NCBI GenBank assembly: GCA_035578905.1
Contig: JAQJVL010000153.1
Location: 585,501 to 649,500 of the forward strand
From: Stictocephala bisonia
Lineage: Eukaryota > Arthropoda > Insecta > Hemiptera > Membracidae
DNA: 64,000 bases
Reading direction: 5' to 3'
This document shows positions 48,614 to 58,998 of this stretch, piece by piece (position 1 is the stretch's first letter; each line of letters starts with the position of its first letter). Below the pieces are notes generated by a model. It saw nothing but the letters and a program-made list of their open reading frames with translations. It was not told where the DNA came from and made no database searches. The translations under genes were made by a program, and so were the position numbers.

Positions 48614-50196
48614 ATTCAGAACTTCAAACATATATTCAACATGTTCTTGATTAAATAGCCACCCTTTTAATTTAATGAAAAGTTGTTTTTCTTTTAATAT
48701 TTTCTTTATTTCAATTGGTAAACAATTAAACAATTTTGGTGCCGAAAATAGATATGAAACCTTAAATAATGATACATTTACTTTTGGTCTTTTTAAAATA
48801 CCTCTAAATTACGAGTATTGTAACATGTATTATGTAAGTCCTCATTCCCATTCAGTCCACTTCTAATATAAAACATTCTTGAAACTTTAAAAATATATAA
48901 ATGTCAAATTGGAAGGTTATTTAAAAATTTATATAAAGGAAATGACGATTTGCGTCTTTGTTTAAACAGCAATATACAGGCAAAATGATTTTGAGTTTTC
49001 CTTATTTTATCTATACATGTTTTAAATGTTCCTCCCCAACAGTGTAATCCATATTGTAGCCTTGATTGTATTAGAGCAAAGTATAGTGATCTCAATAAGT
49101 CCGAATGGCATAAGTGTCTTAAGAAATAAAAAAGTCTAATTTTCATTCTACATTTGGTAATGAGTTGCGTAATATGTTGCTTCCAGTTTAATCTTTCATC
49201 AATAACAATTCCCAAGTATTTAAATGTTTGTACCTTTTCAATGGATTGACATTCACACGTGTTTTTATTAATGCAGCCTGTTTTATGAAATTTTAGTGGA
49301 TATTGGAAGACAAAACTGTTAAAACCAAAGTTTATAAATTTAGTTTTAGATATGTTTACTGTCATGTGGTTTGCAATGCACCAGTTATTAAGAATAGTTA
49401 GATCTTCCATCATTTGTCTCTAAATCTCCTCTTTATCTTTATGTTGATTCTTGATTCTTATCTAAGAGATCATTTATAAAAATCAAGAATAAGTTTGCAG
49501 ATAATACTGTTCCTTGTGGTACTCCCTTTTTAATTAATTCTGGCTTGCTTTACGTGTTTCTTAACCTAACTATTTGATCTCTCTCTGATAAACCAGTTCG
49601 CTCCTGAACCAATTCAGTGCATTTCCTCTTATACCAATTCTTTCTATTTTGTCTAGTAGAATGCGATGATCTACCATGTCGAATGCTTTCCTAAAATCAA
49701 TAAATAGAGCTGATGCTTTCATATTATCATTCAATGATCTATATAGATCCTCTACAAAGCCAGACAGTTCACTTTCTGTTGATTTTCCTTTAATGAAACC
49801 GAATTGATTGAGGCTGAATAACGAATTTTTAGTAAGATAATCTATGAGTCTTTTGTTCATTGCTTTTTCAAGTACCTTCGCAAGCGCTGGTAATAGGCTT
49901 ATCGGCCTCAGATCATCTATATTCTCTCAGAGCTTTTTTTTCTGAATAGGAATAATTATACTTTTCTTAAAGCGATTCGGAAATAGTCTTGTTTGAAAAC
50001 TTAAATTAAATATATATTCTAACATATTCGAAATACCTGGCGCAGACTTTTTAATTAGTAGTACAGGTAAATTATCTATTCCATTTGATCTTTTATTCTT
50101 TAATGTATTTATAGTCTGCTCTACTTTAGTTAAAAAAAAAGTATTTTTAACTATTAATAACCAGTTATAGATAAACATATTTAAACAAAAGTTCAT
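48614..50196 (-). pseudogene. Non-LTR RT relic lacking its catalytic motif
   Basis: The minus strand shows KSNGIDNLPV-like and RFKKSIIIPIQKK segments, then QFGFIKGKSTESEL, ALFIDFRKAFDMVDH, GVPQGTVLSANLFLIFINDLL (about 49490-49535), then directly WCIANHMTVNISKTKFINF and TFKYLGIVIDERLNWKQHI. The tail runs FSAPKLFNCLPIEIKK to a stop near 48614. The stretch that should carry YADD between INDLL and the next motif is missing and replaced by filler containing aagaatcaagaatca. Several frameshifts occur too. A C..C.C cluster precedes FKYLGI, as in the 63.6-kb element. Confidence 0.82.
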
Positions 50197-51031
50197 TACA
50201 TGGCTTGTAATTTGCAGTGTGAATGTTACTGAAGTTCAGCTGTACACAGAATAGGCCTACTGAAAACAATTTAACTTGTTTTTACAACTGTAAAAGGGAC
50301 AAACTGAGCAATCTCTGTTTTTTTTTTTTTTAGCACATGTAGGCCAAATTGAAACACTGACAACCCAAATACAAAATAGACATTTTTCCAATAACATTAC
50401 GTTTTTCTTGTTTAACTAACGAAATAAATAGGTAGTTTTGAAACAGTAAATTTGTATGCAATAACATAAAAACATTTATATGTAACAGCGCTCTGCCTGC
50501 CATCTACCAGTTTTCAGTTGGCATAAGAACTGGATGCACAACCTTAAAATGACTCTTTAGTCCTAAGACCTCTCTGGTACACCAAAGTAACAATAGACTC
50601 AAAAAACTGTTTTTGAGAAAAATACTTTAATGCTATTTGGATAAAGAAATCTGGTTTCATTTCTAATAATACTATAGTGACAAAACTACTTGAGTAATAT
50701 TGTAACTGTTTTTACTGAACTAATGTAGTAAAAGTAGAGTAACAATACGCAAGTACAATATTAGGTAGCCAAATACAAAGCACAAATGATTAATAATAAT
50801 ATAAAACCATGTGTGTTTGTGAAACAGCTGATTGGAGCAGGAGAGGCAATGGTGACAGGGAAGGAAAGGGTCATTTGATTGAAATGAGTCGACTCTTTTA
50901 GCAGAGCTGATTAATAGGAATCGACTCTTTTTTAAAAAGTCATACCTTATAGCCTTTCTTAAAATAGATACCAATGTTGTTAGGTGTATAAATAGTAAAA
51001 TTACAGGTTTAAAGATTGTGTATTGTTTCAG
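50197..51031. other. Intron 5, 3' end
   Basis: AT-rich, with no recognised feature. It ends in gtattgtttcag, the acceptor for exon 7. Confidence 0.45.
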
Positions 51032-51147
51032 ATTCATTTTATTCAACCATTACCACATTCCTCGAGAATGTTTACTAAATAAAGGGGGAGACATCACTCC
51101 AGAGGGAAAATATGTAAGCCCTTTCAAAGACTCCAACAAACGATTTG
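51032..51147 (+). CDS. ACOX3: ACOX3-like exon 7
   Basis: A 116-nt exon entering in phase 2 and leaving in phase 1, between TTTCAG and GTAGGA. It encodes FILFNHYHIPRECLLNKGGD, then ITPEGKYVSPFKDSNKRFG. IPRE.LLN..GD.TPEG.Y.SPFKD...RFG is the conserved strand-loop region of ACOX3-type oxidases. The residue split across the exon 6/7 junction is a glycine (GG from 45127, A from 51032). Confidence 0.95.
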
Positions 51148-51539
51148 GTAGGAATTAAATTTACTTATTATGGATACATTTTTTCTAGATGGCTGCTTGC
51201 AGTTGTCAAATAGGTTGCCATCAATCTGTCGTAGTTTTTATCACCCATAGTGATTTTAGGTCTTCACATAAATTTAATTTAATCTTAAAATACCTAAATG
51301 GAGATAGTATAAAATTTCAAATTCTGTATAAATATAGTATTTTGTTACCAGTGATATTTTTGAGAAGAGTTGTTCATTTTCAATTTACACCATATGTTTT
51401 ATTTAACTAAATAACTTATGATGGTGACACCTCAACAATTACAATATAAACAGTATATTATTTCTTGTTAACTTCTCCTTCTTTCCCTTTCAGCTAGTAT
51501 CGTGGATAAGTGATCTTGGTATTTCTCCATTACGCAGCA

Positions 51540-51900
51540 TCTTTTTTTAAAGACTTTTTGATTCTCTTATTTATTTCCATCTAGTTCCTTACAATGAGTT
51601 ATTGTGTGTGTTTGGGAATTTAAGACAGAGGAGACGTGTATTGGAACTCATATTTCTCTACAAGTTGGTCCGAGGAGGAGTAGACGACTTGGCCAGTCTG
51701 GGTGCCATTTTATTCAGGGTACAAAATTATAACAGCAGTAATAAGCTAACTTTAATTTACCATATTGCAGAACAGTTATGCATTCTTCCTCATCGCTGTT
51801 GTGGATGGTAAAGTCATATAACTCAATAACAAATAATAATATAGATATTTTTAATGAAACTATTACATGTTTCAAGGAGAAATGCATGTGTTATCTATTG
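51540..51900 (+). pseudogene. Fragment of non-LTR ORF2 C-terminus
   Basis: The frame LRQRRRVLELIFLYKLVRGG, then DDLASLGAILFRV matches the segment after the RT thumb in Jockey-type elements (L..RR...DL.FLYKL..G..D...LL...F.VP). Only about 60 codons survive, inside intron 6 on the sense strand. Confidence 0.6.
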
Positions 51901-52199
51901 TGATTCTGTTGCAATTTAAAATATTTATTGAATTTGTTTTTATATGTTTGTTTGTATTGTTATTTTGTATACATATATTTTTTATTGAAGTCATGAATTT
52001 GCTGAATGCTTGATCTAATTTTCTGAATAATTCATATAAATTATTTGATTGTTATGTTTGCTTTTATAATTTATTTCATTGTTATATGATTTAGTTTTTA
52101 TTTTTAAATTAATTTTGTGGTTAATAGAGTTTATGCTTTTGAAGAATAAGACCCACAACGGACACTTTTACTTAGCATTACTGCTGTCATTGTAATTGG

Positions 52200-53400
52200 G
52201 TTTATCCTGTTATGAAGCAAGTAAATAATGAAGCAGTTATCTGACTGGTCGACGCCAGGCGTGATCATTTGTGTTATAAACAGTGATGAGCTTACTGTTG
52301 ATTACGGTGTGGTTCAGGGTAGTACATTGGGACCAATATTATTTTTAATATACATTGACATTTCTAAATTAAAAATTAATGGAAAATTATTTCTTTTTGC
52401 AGATGATATTTTAATTTTAATCAAAGATAAGTCATGGGAAAGTGTCTGTAATAAAGCTCTATTGGATCTTAAAATAGTAAAAAAAATGGCTAGACCAAAA
52501 TATTTTATCGCTTAATATTTCTAAAACAAAATTGTTACCAATTTCTCTAGCACAGAGTGGAGACTACACTTTGACAGATTTAGTTATACATAGTTGTCAA
52601 AACCACATTAAAAATTGCTGTAATTGTAAGACCATAGAAAAGTATCATCATACAAGTATTTAGGAGTTATTATATTTGCTTCACGTATGAAATGAATAGA
52701 TCATATAAATTTCTTAAAAAGTAAAGCCAGAAAATTATTTTTACTTTTAGACAGTTAAGTAGTATTCTTAATTTCAATGAAATAAAATTAGCATATTTTG
52801 CGTATGTGCAGTCAATTCTTTCTTTAGTTATTGTTTCTTGGGGGGGGGGGGAGCATATAGACCACATCTTGAAGGTCTGAATGTGGTTCATAGGTCCATT
52901 CTAAAAGCTGGGTTTATGAAATTTCGAAGATATTCCTCTGATTTACTATTTCAAGAAACAAGAATTCTTCCTATCAAAAATCTATTTGTTAAGGATTTAT
53001 TCATTTACATTTTTAAGCACTTTGGTTTACTGTTTTCCACCATTGAACAAACAGACACAAAACAAGATATGCAAACAAAGTAGAAATTATAACAATCAAT
53101 CAGTAAAAATCTTTTTCAACAACAAATACTTTTACATCGCTCATGTCCTGTTCAGAAACTTTCACACTAAATTTGTAAGTCATACACTATTTTATTCCAT
53201 GTCCATTACAATATTTAAGAAAAAACTTAAATCGTAGCTGCATCTAGTCAGTGATGAAGAGACCGAATCCCTTATCTGGCCATGACCTTTTCTCCTCCTC
53301 CCCTCCGCATTTTACCTTTAGAGCATCAGCACATTATCTACAGTTTTATTCTCTTTAAATTCGTATTATTTTCTTACGTAAATTTTAATTTTTGATTCAT
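52200..53400 (+). pseudogene. 5'-truncated non-LTR RT relic
   Basis: The frame starts inside RT: DYGVVQGSTLGPILFLIYID, then the catalytic FADDILILI. After frameshifts it continues with a Cys-rich stretch (CQNHIKNCCNCKTIE, about 52590-52640), and RT C-terminal text to 53237 (LFYSMSITIFKKKLK, stop TAG). A short ttgattcatgattta near 53391 may be the 3' tail. It includes a G13 run at 52840-52852. It is of the same general lineage as the elements at 48.6 and 61.8 kb. Confidence 0.72.
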
Positions 53401-53483
53401 GATTTAATATAATATGACATAAATAGTTCTATATAGTAGGTTATTTACCTTTGTGATCCGTCGAGTAATCCAACATTTGTAGC

Positions 53484-53533
53484 TTAGGTACGTGCGTTTC
53501 AACCTGCCATCTTGCAGGTCATCATCAGGCTGA
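53484..53533 (-). ncRNA. Hammerhead-ribozyme-like motif (candidate)
   Basis: The minus strand reads gcCTGATGA, then tga CCTGC aagatg GCAGG tt, then GAAAC gcacg tacc. It has both conserved hammerhead cores in order, joined by a five-pair GC-rich stem II. Stem III and stem I are short and need a covariance search. This is the best of the four such motifs in the window. Confidence 0.4.
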
Positions 53534-53929
53534 AAATGAAACTAAAATAAAACTACATTTTTCATTGGTGAACGCTTATCACCGTGAAGGTCGTCAAAGT
53601 TAAAAACGAATGAATAAAACACAAATTAAAAATGAATAAATAAAACACATAACATGAAGACACAAACTCGAACATCGGACATAAATTGTCTGTCCTTGGC
53701 CAAGGTAGTACCAGCCGTACCGACACGCACAGAACATAAATAGTTTATTCCAAATTAACATATTAGTTTTATTAATTACACTTCGTAAATTCACAGGTTA
53801 TACTTAACACTTAAATTTAATTAAAAACAACTTGAGCCTACGCACAGGTCTCTGACACCCATGTAGGCTCATTTATAAATGAGCATTTAAATGTCATTTT
53901 TATAACCAGGCAAAATATTTGTTTATCTT

Positions 53930-54205
53930 AATTTTGTTTTTTCTCTACTTTCGGATTCAGTTTCTAAAATACCCATTGATAAGACTTAATTATTTTACAT
54001 TGTGTTTTATTTTTGAGTGGTTATTTTGGTTATTTTAGTTATTTTTGTATGATGTTGTAAGTTATGAAATTACATAATCATACAAGTGATATTTTGCTTA
54101 AAAACTTGGTTTCTGAAGTACATTTTTTATTTTCATTATATATGTTTATTTTATATTGTACTCTGGTGGAAATAAAGTGATTTTTGATTTGATTTGAAAT
54201 AAATC
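53930..54205 (+). repeat. 3' UTR and tail of a non-LTR element
   Basis: AT-rich sequence ending ggaaataaagtgatttttga, then tttgatttg. It has the same kind of TTTGATTTG tail as the Ulp1-SGNH-macro element (37515-37534 reversed) and a polyadenylation-like aataaa. No coding part is attached. It looks like a strongly 5'-truncated copy. Confidence 0.5.
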
Positions 54206-54997
54206 TAAATTCTTCTTCCATTGTACTCCTGTAATGCTTAAAGCTTTCCACCTTTTCTAACTCTACCAACACTGGTGTTATTCCCCCCTTGTATTCCTCT
54301 CTTTATCTAGTTATATTTTCTTCCCCCCCACCCCCAATATATTCAGCATATATATATATACACTTCTAGAGTTTCTAGCACTTTCTCTTTCCTTGATTTC
54401 AAAATGTTATTTTAAATAGCCAAGATGAATTTTCTTCTTTCCTAGTCTCTCTTTTGCTTTCTCACAAAGGTTTGACAGCACACCGCTTATCAGTTTGGTT
54501 CCCACCTTAAACCACCCTGAAAGATTCACTTTCATCTTAACATAACATTTTTATTCTTATAAGGGCAATTACTAACTCTTTTATCCATTACATTTTCATG
54601 CTCGCCAGAATAATTCATACCTACACTAACAATCAGATGCCTACTATGTCCAAAAAAACTAAGTTTTTTTTTCAAATTTCCAGCTCTCAATTTGAGTAAT
54701 TACTAATGATGGTTCAATCCAGAAAAAAATGTTAATCCAGATTTGAATTGGATATTCAATTATCGATTCACACTGTCATATTTTATTTTGATCCCCAACA
54801 GTGATATAGATCGTTTCAGTACTACTGCCAGCACACTATGTTTTTTTTCTGACAGTTGGTGTTGTATTAGTGTTATGTTAGCAAATTTATAAGTCATAAG
54901 AAATACTCAAGCCATAGTCCATCTACTTAACTATAAATACTATAGTCCATCTATCATAGCAATTTTGTCTATCAAATTTATATTGTGTATTTTGCAG
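54206..54997. other. Intron 6, 3' end
   Basis: AT-rich intron sequence, including short C-runs near 54286 and 54325. No feature was recognised. It ends in gtattttgcag before exon 8. Confidence 0.45.
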
Positions 54998-55161
54998 GTG
55001 CAGCTCTAGGTATGTTATCTGCCGGAAGAGTGAGTATAGTCTGCATATGTGTAGCCTACCTGTGCAAGGCTGTACCCATTGCCATCCGCTACTCAGCAGT
55101 CCGCAGACAATTTGGCACATCTCCCCAAGAGGAACTCCCTATATTGGAATATCAGCTGCAG
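54998..55161 (+). CDS. ACOX3: ACOX3-like exon 8 (last exon in window)
   Basis: A 164-nt exon entering in phase 1 and leaving in phase 0, between TTTGCAG and GTAAGA. It encodes GAALGMLSAGRVSIVCICVA, then AIRYSAVRRQFGTSPQEELP and ILEYQLQ. G.LS.GRV.I......L......IA.RYSA.RRQFG and PILEY..Q are among the most conserved acyl-CoA oxidase blocks, in the FAD adenine/diphosphate contact region. The protein is cut here at about residue 348 of a family norm near 700. No candidate for the next exon was found up to 64000. Confidence 0.96.
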
Positions 55162-55617
55162 GTAAGATCTTTATGACAAACTCTAGATATCTTTTTATTA
55201 TTATATGTGCCATTTGTTTTGGTTTTGGGAGTTATAGTTAATCAATAATTGCTGGCACAAATGGTAAATTGGTTTGGGATGGTATTAAAGTGCCATTATA
55301 TATGATTAAAACATATTGGAACCAAACTGTTACAGCACCTTTTATCACTGAATAATTTTGGTTTAGTACCAAATGATTAGAAAAATATTAAAACTATAAT
55401 GTAGTATCCAAATTTTAGACGTATTACTTTATTGGATATAATGCAGGATTTATCATTAATTTCTCCGCTTTGTCAGTCCCTGCAGTCATAGCCTGATGAT
55501 TCATGCAACAGTAGTTTGTATTCTACAATGGTTCTATAATTTGACATTACAAAATTTACTAACCCATTGGCCTACCTATTATTTCTGTACTACTTGGGAC
55601 TAACAAATCCTATTAAA

Positions 55618-55895
55618 TTGGTCGGTAGCGTAGTTGGTTCAATCCCAGCTTCATGTGCTAAAGGTTCTCAGTTCGATCCCAATCAGAGTCAATACATTTT
55701 GAGAAGAATCAGCTGATAACCACCGGCTGTTCATTTGTCATTGGGCTATTAATTAATGACACTTTCTAAGGAATAGTCGGCCTTAGTTTGTAACAATGAC
55801 TACATTCGCTCATATACACTCATCACATTCATTCGAAATCCATATTCGCCCATATCTTGACGATCGGCGTCTTACGAATAAATAAATAAATAAAT
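55618..55895 (+). repeat. tRNA-derived SINE
   Basis: The 5' end carries a Pol III A-box-like tagcgtagttgg (55625-55636) and a B-box gttcgatccc (55671-55680), with spacing typical of a tRNA head. The body (gggctattaattaatgacac, taacaatgactacattcgct, acactcatcacattcattcg, gatcggcgtct) is shared with 14375-14546. It ends in an AATAAATAAATAAATA tail. Confidence 0.85.
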
Positions 55896-56819
55896 TAGCA
55901 TCTTAATTCAATCACAACTAACATCGTTTTTATCAAAATCATCGTTACTTTCGTCTAAAATGCAATCGATTTCACTTGAAAATATAGAGTCAAAATTGTT
56001 TCTCCTAGCCATATTTCACTTAATAACTAAAATAAAATAACAATGTAATAAACTTTCATCTAAGAAACAACAATATCACTCATCAAAACAGGAGCAGCAA
56101 CTGAACACAACCTACAACTACAACATTAACTTTGTTATTTTTTTTGTCAGCAGAGAAATAAACCCGACATTATTTGACCTTGGACTACACGATTCAAATA
56201 CAAATACAATATTGCTAAAATACTAGATTTACCATATATTTTATTTTCATTGAAAAGTACAACACTTGGCAAACGATTCATGCCTATTTGATGATAGTAA
56301 CTTCAATACCAAGCTCATTACAACAATAACAAAATGTTATGTCACCATTACAGAACAGTTCCGTGAAAATAGGCCAATGGGTTAGAAAAAAAAACTGGCA
56401 AAAACTGCATTAAAACCTACGTGTTGCTCTATGGACATACAACCCCCACCACTGTCACCTACCCAGTAAGCTAAGTTAGTCTCTCTCTACTCACCTGATG
56501 AAAGTGCCATTGGCACTAAAATTTGTAAAATGTGAATTATCTTTATGTGTTCTGTACTGCAAGGTGTTAGTGGACTTGCCTTCTTAGATAAGGTTGCTAA
56601 TGCTCTATATCTGGCCTTGAGGCCTTTAATTTAACCTAAAATATTGACAATGTAAATAAATCTCTGTTTATTTTACTCCAAATTAACTATGTAATATGTG
56701 GATGTATAAAACTTGTTTATATCGTATGGTTTGTTGTCAATTACCATTTGTTAATTTTTAAGTTGTGATATATATTTGGAACAAGATCCAAAAGTCATGT
56801 TGGTATAGAAATAAGAATA
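55896..56819. other. Downstream intron sequence
   Basis: No gene is visible. It contains the hammerhead-like motif at 56495-56525. Confidence 0.4.
56491..56526 (+). ncRNA. Hammerhead-like motif, degenerate
   Basis: CTGATGA (56495-56501) is followed by a perfect six-pair stem AGTGCC-att-GGCACT (56503-56517), then aAAAttt instead of GAAAC. The first core and stem II are ideal and the second core is altered, so activity is doubtful. Confidence 0.25.
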
Positions 56820-57355
56820 AAAATATGAAGTGATCTATCACAAAGTTAAGTCCAATCCATCAGGCCATTTAAGACCTGCTTCACTGATTCTGTTAATACT
56901 AGCTAATCCCTCTGTAAAAGAGCGCAGGGGCTCTCTGTAACTATATTGATAGACTCCCTGCAATCAAATGACTTATCTAGTATCAATCCCCATTTATACT
57001 TCCAGCAGTTACATCTACTCATGCCAGTTCGAAACAGATTCAACATTGTCCACTCCCTATGAGGGAGGATCTTCCCACCTACAGGTATTGACGTATCGAT
57101 AATAAGGAATTTATATTGTCCATCAAAACTATTCCATGCTTCAGCCCAGCTAGTGTTGGGCAAGAAATCTGATCTGCTCAACTGGAAAGCAATACGTAGA
57201 CATGGGTTTCGAGATTTTAGGCGACCATTCCGACGAGGTAGATCTTGTGAAATGGGGAGGTGCATGGCATTCAAGTTCTTATTGAATTGTTTAAGTAATT
57301 CTTTGGGCGGTGATGTTGTTTGCGTCCACAGCAAACCCTTGGATATGAGCAACAA
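56820..57355 (-). pseudogene. C-terminal fragment of another non-LTR ORF2
   Basis: The minus-strand frame includes MLNLFRTGMSRCNCWKYKWG, then CDCRES-like text and, after a frameshift near 56930, CPLRSFTEGLASINRISEAG followed by WPDGLDLTL and a TGA. RLRTG.GRC.....KWG....CDCG..QT..HI...CPLR.F is the C-terminal zinc-knuckle region of a group of arthropod non-LTR elements distinct from the CR1-like tails elsewhere in the window. The N-terminal residues, including ISKGLLWTQTTSP, are less clear. Confidence 0.65.
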
Positions 57356-58998
57356 AACTGGTCTGTCACGATTATGTGATCAATCTGCCAGTTATGGCAG
57401 CTACCGCAACAAAATATAAAACTTGTTCATAAAGGAGATGTTCCTATAATGTATTTCATATTTATCGTATGAAAATAAAGGGCGTATTTCATTTAAATAT
57501 TATATTTCAAATCATAAATAAATCAGTGCATTATTATTAAAGAAGTTTAACTTGATAACATCCAATTTTTACAGTTTTATTTAAATGGTTTAATGTTTTC
57601 ATGGATATCTCATTAAAATACCACCTGATCTTGATTACTCTTCTTGGCAACATTGCTCGTTTCTTTCTTAGTTTGGACTTGAGTCTACTTTCCCAGTAAA
57701 TCTGTAACTAAATTAGGAAATTAATTTCAGATTGTGGATAACTGTATACATTAACTTTGTTATAAACTAAAACCATCTTGTTCAGTCATTAATTAGTAAT
57801 TTAGAAAGTGTCATTAGTTAGTAATTTATATTCTAATGACAAATGACTAGCTATTACCTTTCAAAATTTGTGAAACTATTTTGGTTTTAATCGAATGCCC
57901 TTAGAATATGAAGGAATCTAGAATCTAACAAATTATGTTTCTTACCTTGGAATACTAATATAGCTATTATTGTTTCTCAAACATTTGTTTTTTTGGTTTG
58001 TAATATATGACAAAACTTTTTGAAAGGAAGAGAAGTACAAAATGAATGGAGATGTCCAATGATTCAAGTCTTTTAAAGAACAAACACAACGTTTCAACAG
58101 GTATAAAAACTCCCGTCATCTTCAGGTGTTAGTTACTACTTTATTCTATATTTATAACTATTTTTTCCTTAACGTATATTAATTTAAGAAAGTATCATTA
58201 AAAACGACATGCTTACAGACTTTGGTTGACTGTTAAGAAAGTCATATCTTCTTAAAAACTATTACACATAACAAAATATAAAACACAATAAGCCCAGGCA
58301 TATTAGCAGCCTAGCTCCTAAAAATTGCTAGAGAGCTGGAAATCGTTGTAAACCCTTTTAGGGGCACTAAATAATGGGTACCTGAGTATGCGCCGGTTTC
58401 TAGGTTGTGCTTTATTTTTTAGAGCCTAAAAACCACAACATTTTCGCATTTTTTACAGTACTTTGCTTATAGTTCGAAAAGTATGCATTCTACAGACAAT
58501 TGTATTCTTTTATGCTTTAAAGAACACTAAATTGTACTTAAAATGTTATCAAAAATATTGAAATCAGTTCAGCCGTTCAGCTGCGATCGCCCGTCAAAAA
58601 TGGGTGGCTTTTGCACATTTAGCTTAAAAGTTGACAACCTTCATTTTTTAACGCCTGTAGGTCGAAAAGGACTGCACCTATTGAAAAATGTTATAAGACT
58701 AAACGAATTGGAAATGCAATTATCCGAATTCGCTCATTTCAGGGCTGAGATATGAAATATAAACCGAAATAGTCCGTATCGCCAAATTTTTGCTAAGGCA
58801 GTCCAACGCATAAAACTTTGTTTGAACTCAAAACTTCTCACTTTCTTGCATTTTTTCAAGTAAAAGTAAATTTATAGACATCTCCTATAAGAATTTAAAC
58901 TCAAGAAATCGTTATATCAAGGTCTGATTATGAGGTAACCATCAATAATTAATTATTCACCAGACAATCACATAAAAATAAAACAGAGAAAACAAAAT
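57356..58998. other. Unassigned sequence, possible old repeat
   Basis: No gene. A hammerhead-like motif lies at 58089-58130. The stretch 58310-58800 has a more even base composition and reads like an old dispersed repeat (gttcagccgttcagctgcga and neighbours), but I could not place it. Confidence 0.35.
58089..58130 (-). ncRNA. Hammerhead-like motif, degenerate
   Basis: The minus strand reads acCTGAAGATGACGGGAG...CCTGTTGAAACGTTGTG. The first core is changed (CTGAAGA), but the GAAAC core and the general layout match the other motifs. It is probably the end of a Penelope-like or SINE repeat. Confidence 0.25.

Noticed and set aside
56903..57355. 150-codon frame as a host gene
   Set aside because: The RTG..RC....KWG pattern and the downstream CPLR/LDL tail match the C-terminus of non-LTR retrotransposons, and a frameshift breaks it.
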